Part shown: positions 12,835 to 14,343 of the stretch, piece after piece
How positions within the stretch are numbered: the stretch's first letter is position 1
Layout of the letters: each line of letters starts with the position of its first letter
DNA from: DASRTE01 sp035253685
Lineage (GTDB): Bacteria > Actinomycetota > Actinomycetes > Jiangellales > Jiangellaceae
NCBI GenBank assembly: GCA_035253685.1
Contig: DATFBR010000084.1
Span: forward strand, 1-14,343
Direction of reading: 5' to 3'
DNA length: 14,343 bases
Position numbers and translations under genes: made by a program
The notes under the pieces: model-generated
The model's database searches: none
What the model was told of the DNA's origin: nothing
The model's input: only the letters and a program-made list of their open reading frames with translations

Positions 12835-14343
12835 GTGATCCTGCGGATGTCGACGCTGTTCCTGCGTACCCTGCGCGAGGACCCGGTCGACGCCGAGGTG
12901 CCGAGCCACCGCCTGCTCGTCCGCGCCGGCTACACCCGACGGGTCGCGCCCGGCATATTCTCGTGGCTGCCGCTGGGTTACCGAGTCTTCCGCAACGTCG
13001 AGCAGATCATCCGCGAGGAGATGGACCGCTTCGGCGCGCAGGAGGTGCATTTTCCCGCGCTGCTGCCCCGCGAACCTTACGAGGCCAGCGGCCGGTGGAC
13101 CACCTACGGGGAAGGGATCTTCCGGCTCCAGGACCGCAAGGGCGGCGACTACCTTCTCGGTCCCACTCACGAGGAGTTGTTCACCTTGCTGGTCAAGGAC
13201 CTCTACTCCTCGTACAAGGACCTGCCGCTGTGGCTGTACCAGATCCAGACGAAGTACCGCGACGAGGCTCGGCCCCGCGCCGGCCTGCTGCGTGGGCGCG
13301 AGTTCGTCATGAAGGACTCGTACTCTTTCGACGTCGACGACGCCGGCCTGCGGCGCTCCTACGAGCTGCACCGCCAGGCGTACATCCGGGCCTTCGACCG
13401 GCTCGGCCTCGACTACGTCATCGTCTCGGCGATGTCGGGTGCCATGGGTGGCAACGTCAACGAGGAGTTCCTCGCGCCGTGCGAGATCGGTGAGGACACC
13501 TTCGTCCGGTCGGCGGGCGGCTACGCCGCCAACGTCGAGGCGTTCACGACACCGGCACCCGCGCCCGTGCCCTATGACGACGTGCCGGCCGCCCACGTCG
13601 AGGACACGCCCGACACGCCGACCATCGAGACGCTGGTCGCCATGGCCAACCAACGGTTCCCGCGGTCGGACCGGCCCTGGACGGCGGCAGACACGCTCAA
13701 GAACGTGGTCGTCACGCTGCGACAGCCGGACGGTACCCGAGGGGCACTCGTGGTCGGCGTGCCCGGCGACCGCGACATCGACATCAAACGGCTCGAGGCG
13801 GCCGTCACGCCGGCCGAGCCCGAGGCCTTCACCGAGGCCGACTTCGCCGGCCATCCCATGCTGATCCGCGGCTACATCGGGCCGGCGGCCTTCGACGGTG
13901 ACGGGCCCAGCCAGTACCTCGGCGCCGAGTCCCCGGCCAAGGTGCGGTACCTGCTGGACCCGCGGGTGGTCGAGGGCACCCGCTGGGTCACCGGTGCAAA
14001 CGTCGAAGGCCGCCATGTGTTCGACCTGGTCGCCGGGCGCGACTTCAGCGCGGACGGGACGATCGAGGTCGCGGACGTGCGCGACGGCGATCCTGCTCCG
14101 GACGGGTCCGGTCCGGTCGAACTGGCTCGCGGCATCGAGATCGGGCACATCTTCCAACTCGGCCGCTGGTTCGCCGAGGCGCTCGATCTGAAGGTCCTCG
14201 ACGAGAGCGGCACGCTCGTCACGGTCACGATGGGCTCGTACGGGATCGGGGTCTCACGGGCGGTCGCGGCGATCGCGGAGCAGACCCACGACGACGTCGG
14301 CCTGTGCTGGCCGCGTGAGGTGGCGCCGGCGGATGTCCACTTC
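12835..14343 (+). CDS. proS: Prolyl-tRNA synthetase, 3'-truncated
   Basis: This class II aminoacyl-tRNA synthetase charges tRNA-Pro in the cytosol. The 503 codons present lack about the last 80 residues, the anticodon-binding domain that begins at the window edge (PREVAPADVHF). The GTG start has AGGAG 6 bases upstream and begins ILRMSTLFLRTLREDP, very like mycobacterial ProS as I recall it. Motifs: motif 1 in FPALLPRE (about 75-82); THEE (111-114); motif 2 in TKYRDEARPRAG (139-150, Arg142 and Glu144) with GREFVMKDSYSF; and motif 3 MGSYGIGVSR (466-475). Residues about 225-400 form the YbaK-like INS domain inserted between motifs 2 and 3, which edits mischarged Ala-tRNA-Pro, so this is the bacterial (prokaryote-type) enzyme. 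No internal stops or shifts are seen. Confidence 0.97.
   Translation, partial: MILRMSTLFLRTLREDPVDAEVPSHRLLVRAGYTRRVAPGIFSWLPLGYRVFRNVEQIIREEMDRFGAQEVHFPALLPREPYEASGRWTTYGEGIFRLQDRKGGDYLLGPTHEELFTLLVKDLYSSYKDLPLWLYQIQTKYRDEARPRAGLLRGREFVMKDSYSFDVDDAGLRRSYELHRQAYIRAFDRLGLDYVIVSAMSGAMGGNVNEEFLAPCEIGEDTFVRSAGGYAANVEAFTTPAPAPVPYDDVPAAHVEDTPDTPTIETLVAMANQRFPRSDRPWTAADTLKNVVVTLRQPDGTRGALVVGVPGDRDIDIKRLEAAVTPAEPEAFTEADFAGHPMLIRGYIGPAAFDGDGPSQYLGAESPAKVRYLLDPRVVEGTRWVTGANVEGRHVFDLVAGRDFSADGTIEVADVRDGDPAPDGSGPVELARGIEIGHIFQLGRWFAEALDLKVLDESGTLVTVTMGSYGIGVSRAVAAIAEQTHDDVGLCWPREVAPADVHF

Noticed and set aside
11608..14157. An 849-codon open frame on the minus strand
   Set aside because: It is antisense to capA and proS, which share a plus frame with full sets of family motifs; its Arg/Gly/Val/Asp-rich translation is typical of a high-GC shadow frame.
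1..14343. CRISPR arrays, tRNA or rRNA genes, insertion-sequence ends, defence systems
   Set aside because: No spaced repeats, cloverleaf, terminal inverted repeats or transposase motifs were seen on either strand; the sole nuclease is a common, broken DUF222/HNH gene.

Overview
The window is a stretch of a high-GC actinobacterial chromosome. The evidence is strong G/C bias at third codon positions, frequent GTG starts, and the gene order dxr - site-2 protease - ispG - acetyltransferase, which matches the Mycobacterium Rv2870c-Rv2867c order as I recall it. All convincing genes are on the plus strand. The exact family cannot be fixed by eye; Pseudonocardiales- or Geodermatophilales-like lineages would fit.

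Region 1 (1-2069): a 5'-truncated M20 metallopeptidase overlaps an S66-type LD-carboxypeptidase/MccF-like serine peptidase. The two form a translationally coupled pair. Region 2 (2070-6978): after a 239-base gap with a small hairpin and a doubtful 40-codon ORF comes the core block. It holds dxr (second enzyme of the MEP isoprenoid pathway), a RseP/Rip1-type intramembrane protease, ispG (the late iron-sulfur MEP enzyme) and a two-domain GNAT acetyltransferase.

Region 3 (6979-12756) looks like more variable content between conserved genes. It holds an uncharacterised Cys-Cys-Gly protein, a 415-base gap with a possible antisense gene remnant, and an FMN-binding split-barrel protein. These are followed by a DUF222/HNH endonuclease gene broken by at least three frameshifts, an uncharacterised membrane-anchored protein and a CapA-family lipoprotein. 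Region 4 (12835 to the end): proS, encoding a bacterial-type prolyl-tRNA synthetase with an editing insertion, cut off at the window edge before its anticodon-binding domain.

The most interesting signal is in the starts. Six of the eleven visible starts carry an xAnnnT hexamer ending exactly 6 bases before the start codon. That is the -10 geometry expected for leaderless transcription. The match is nearly identical between dxr and ispG. Four other genes (S66 peptidase, GNAT, FMN protein, proS) have good Shine-Dalgarno sequences and lack the hexamer. I did not find a convincing undescribed defence or mobile system; the window is mostly housekeeping with a few orphan families.
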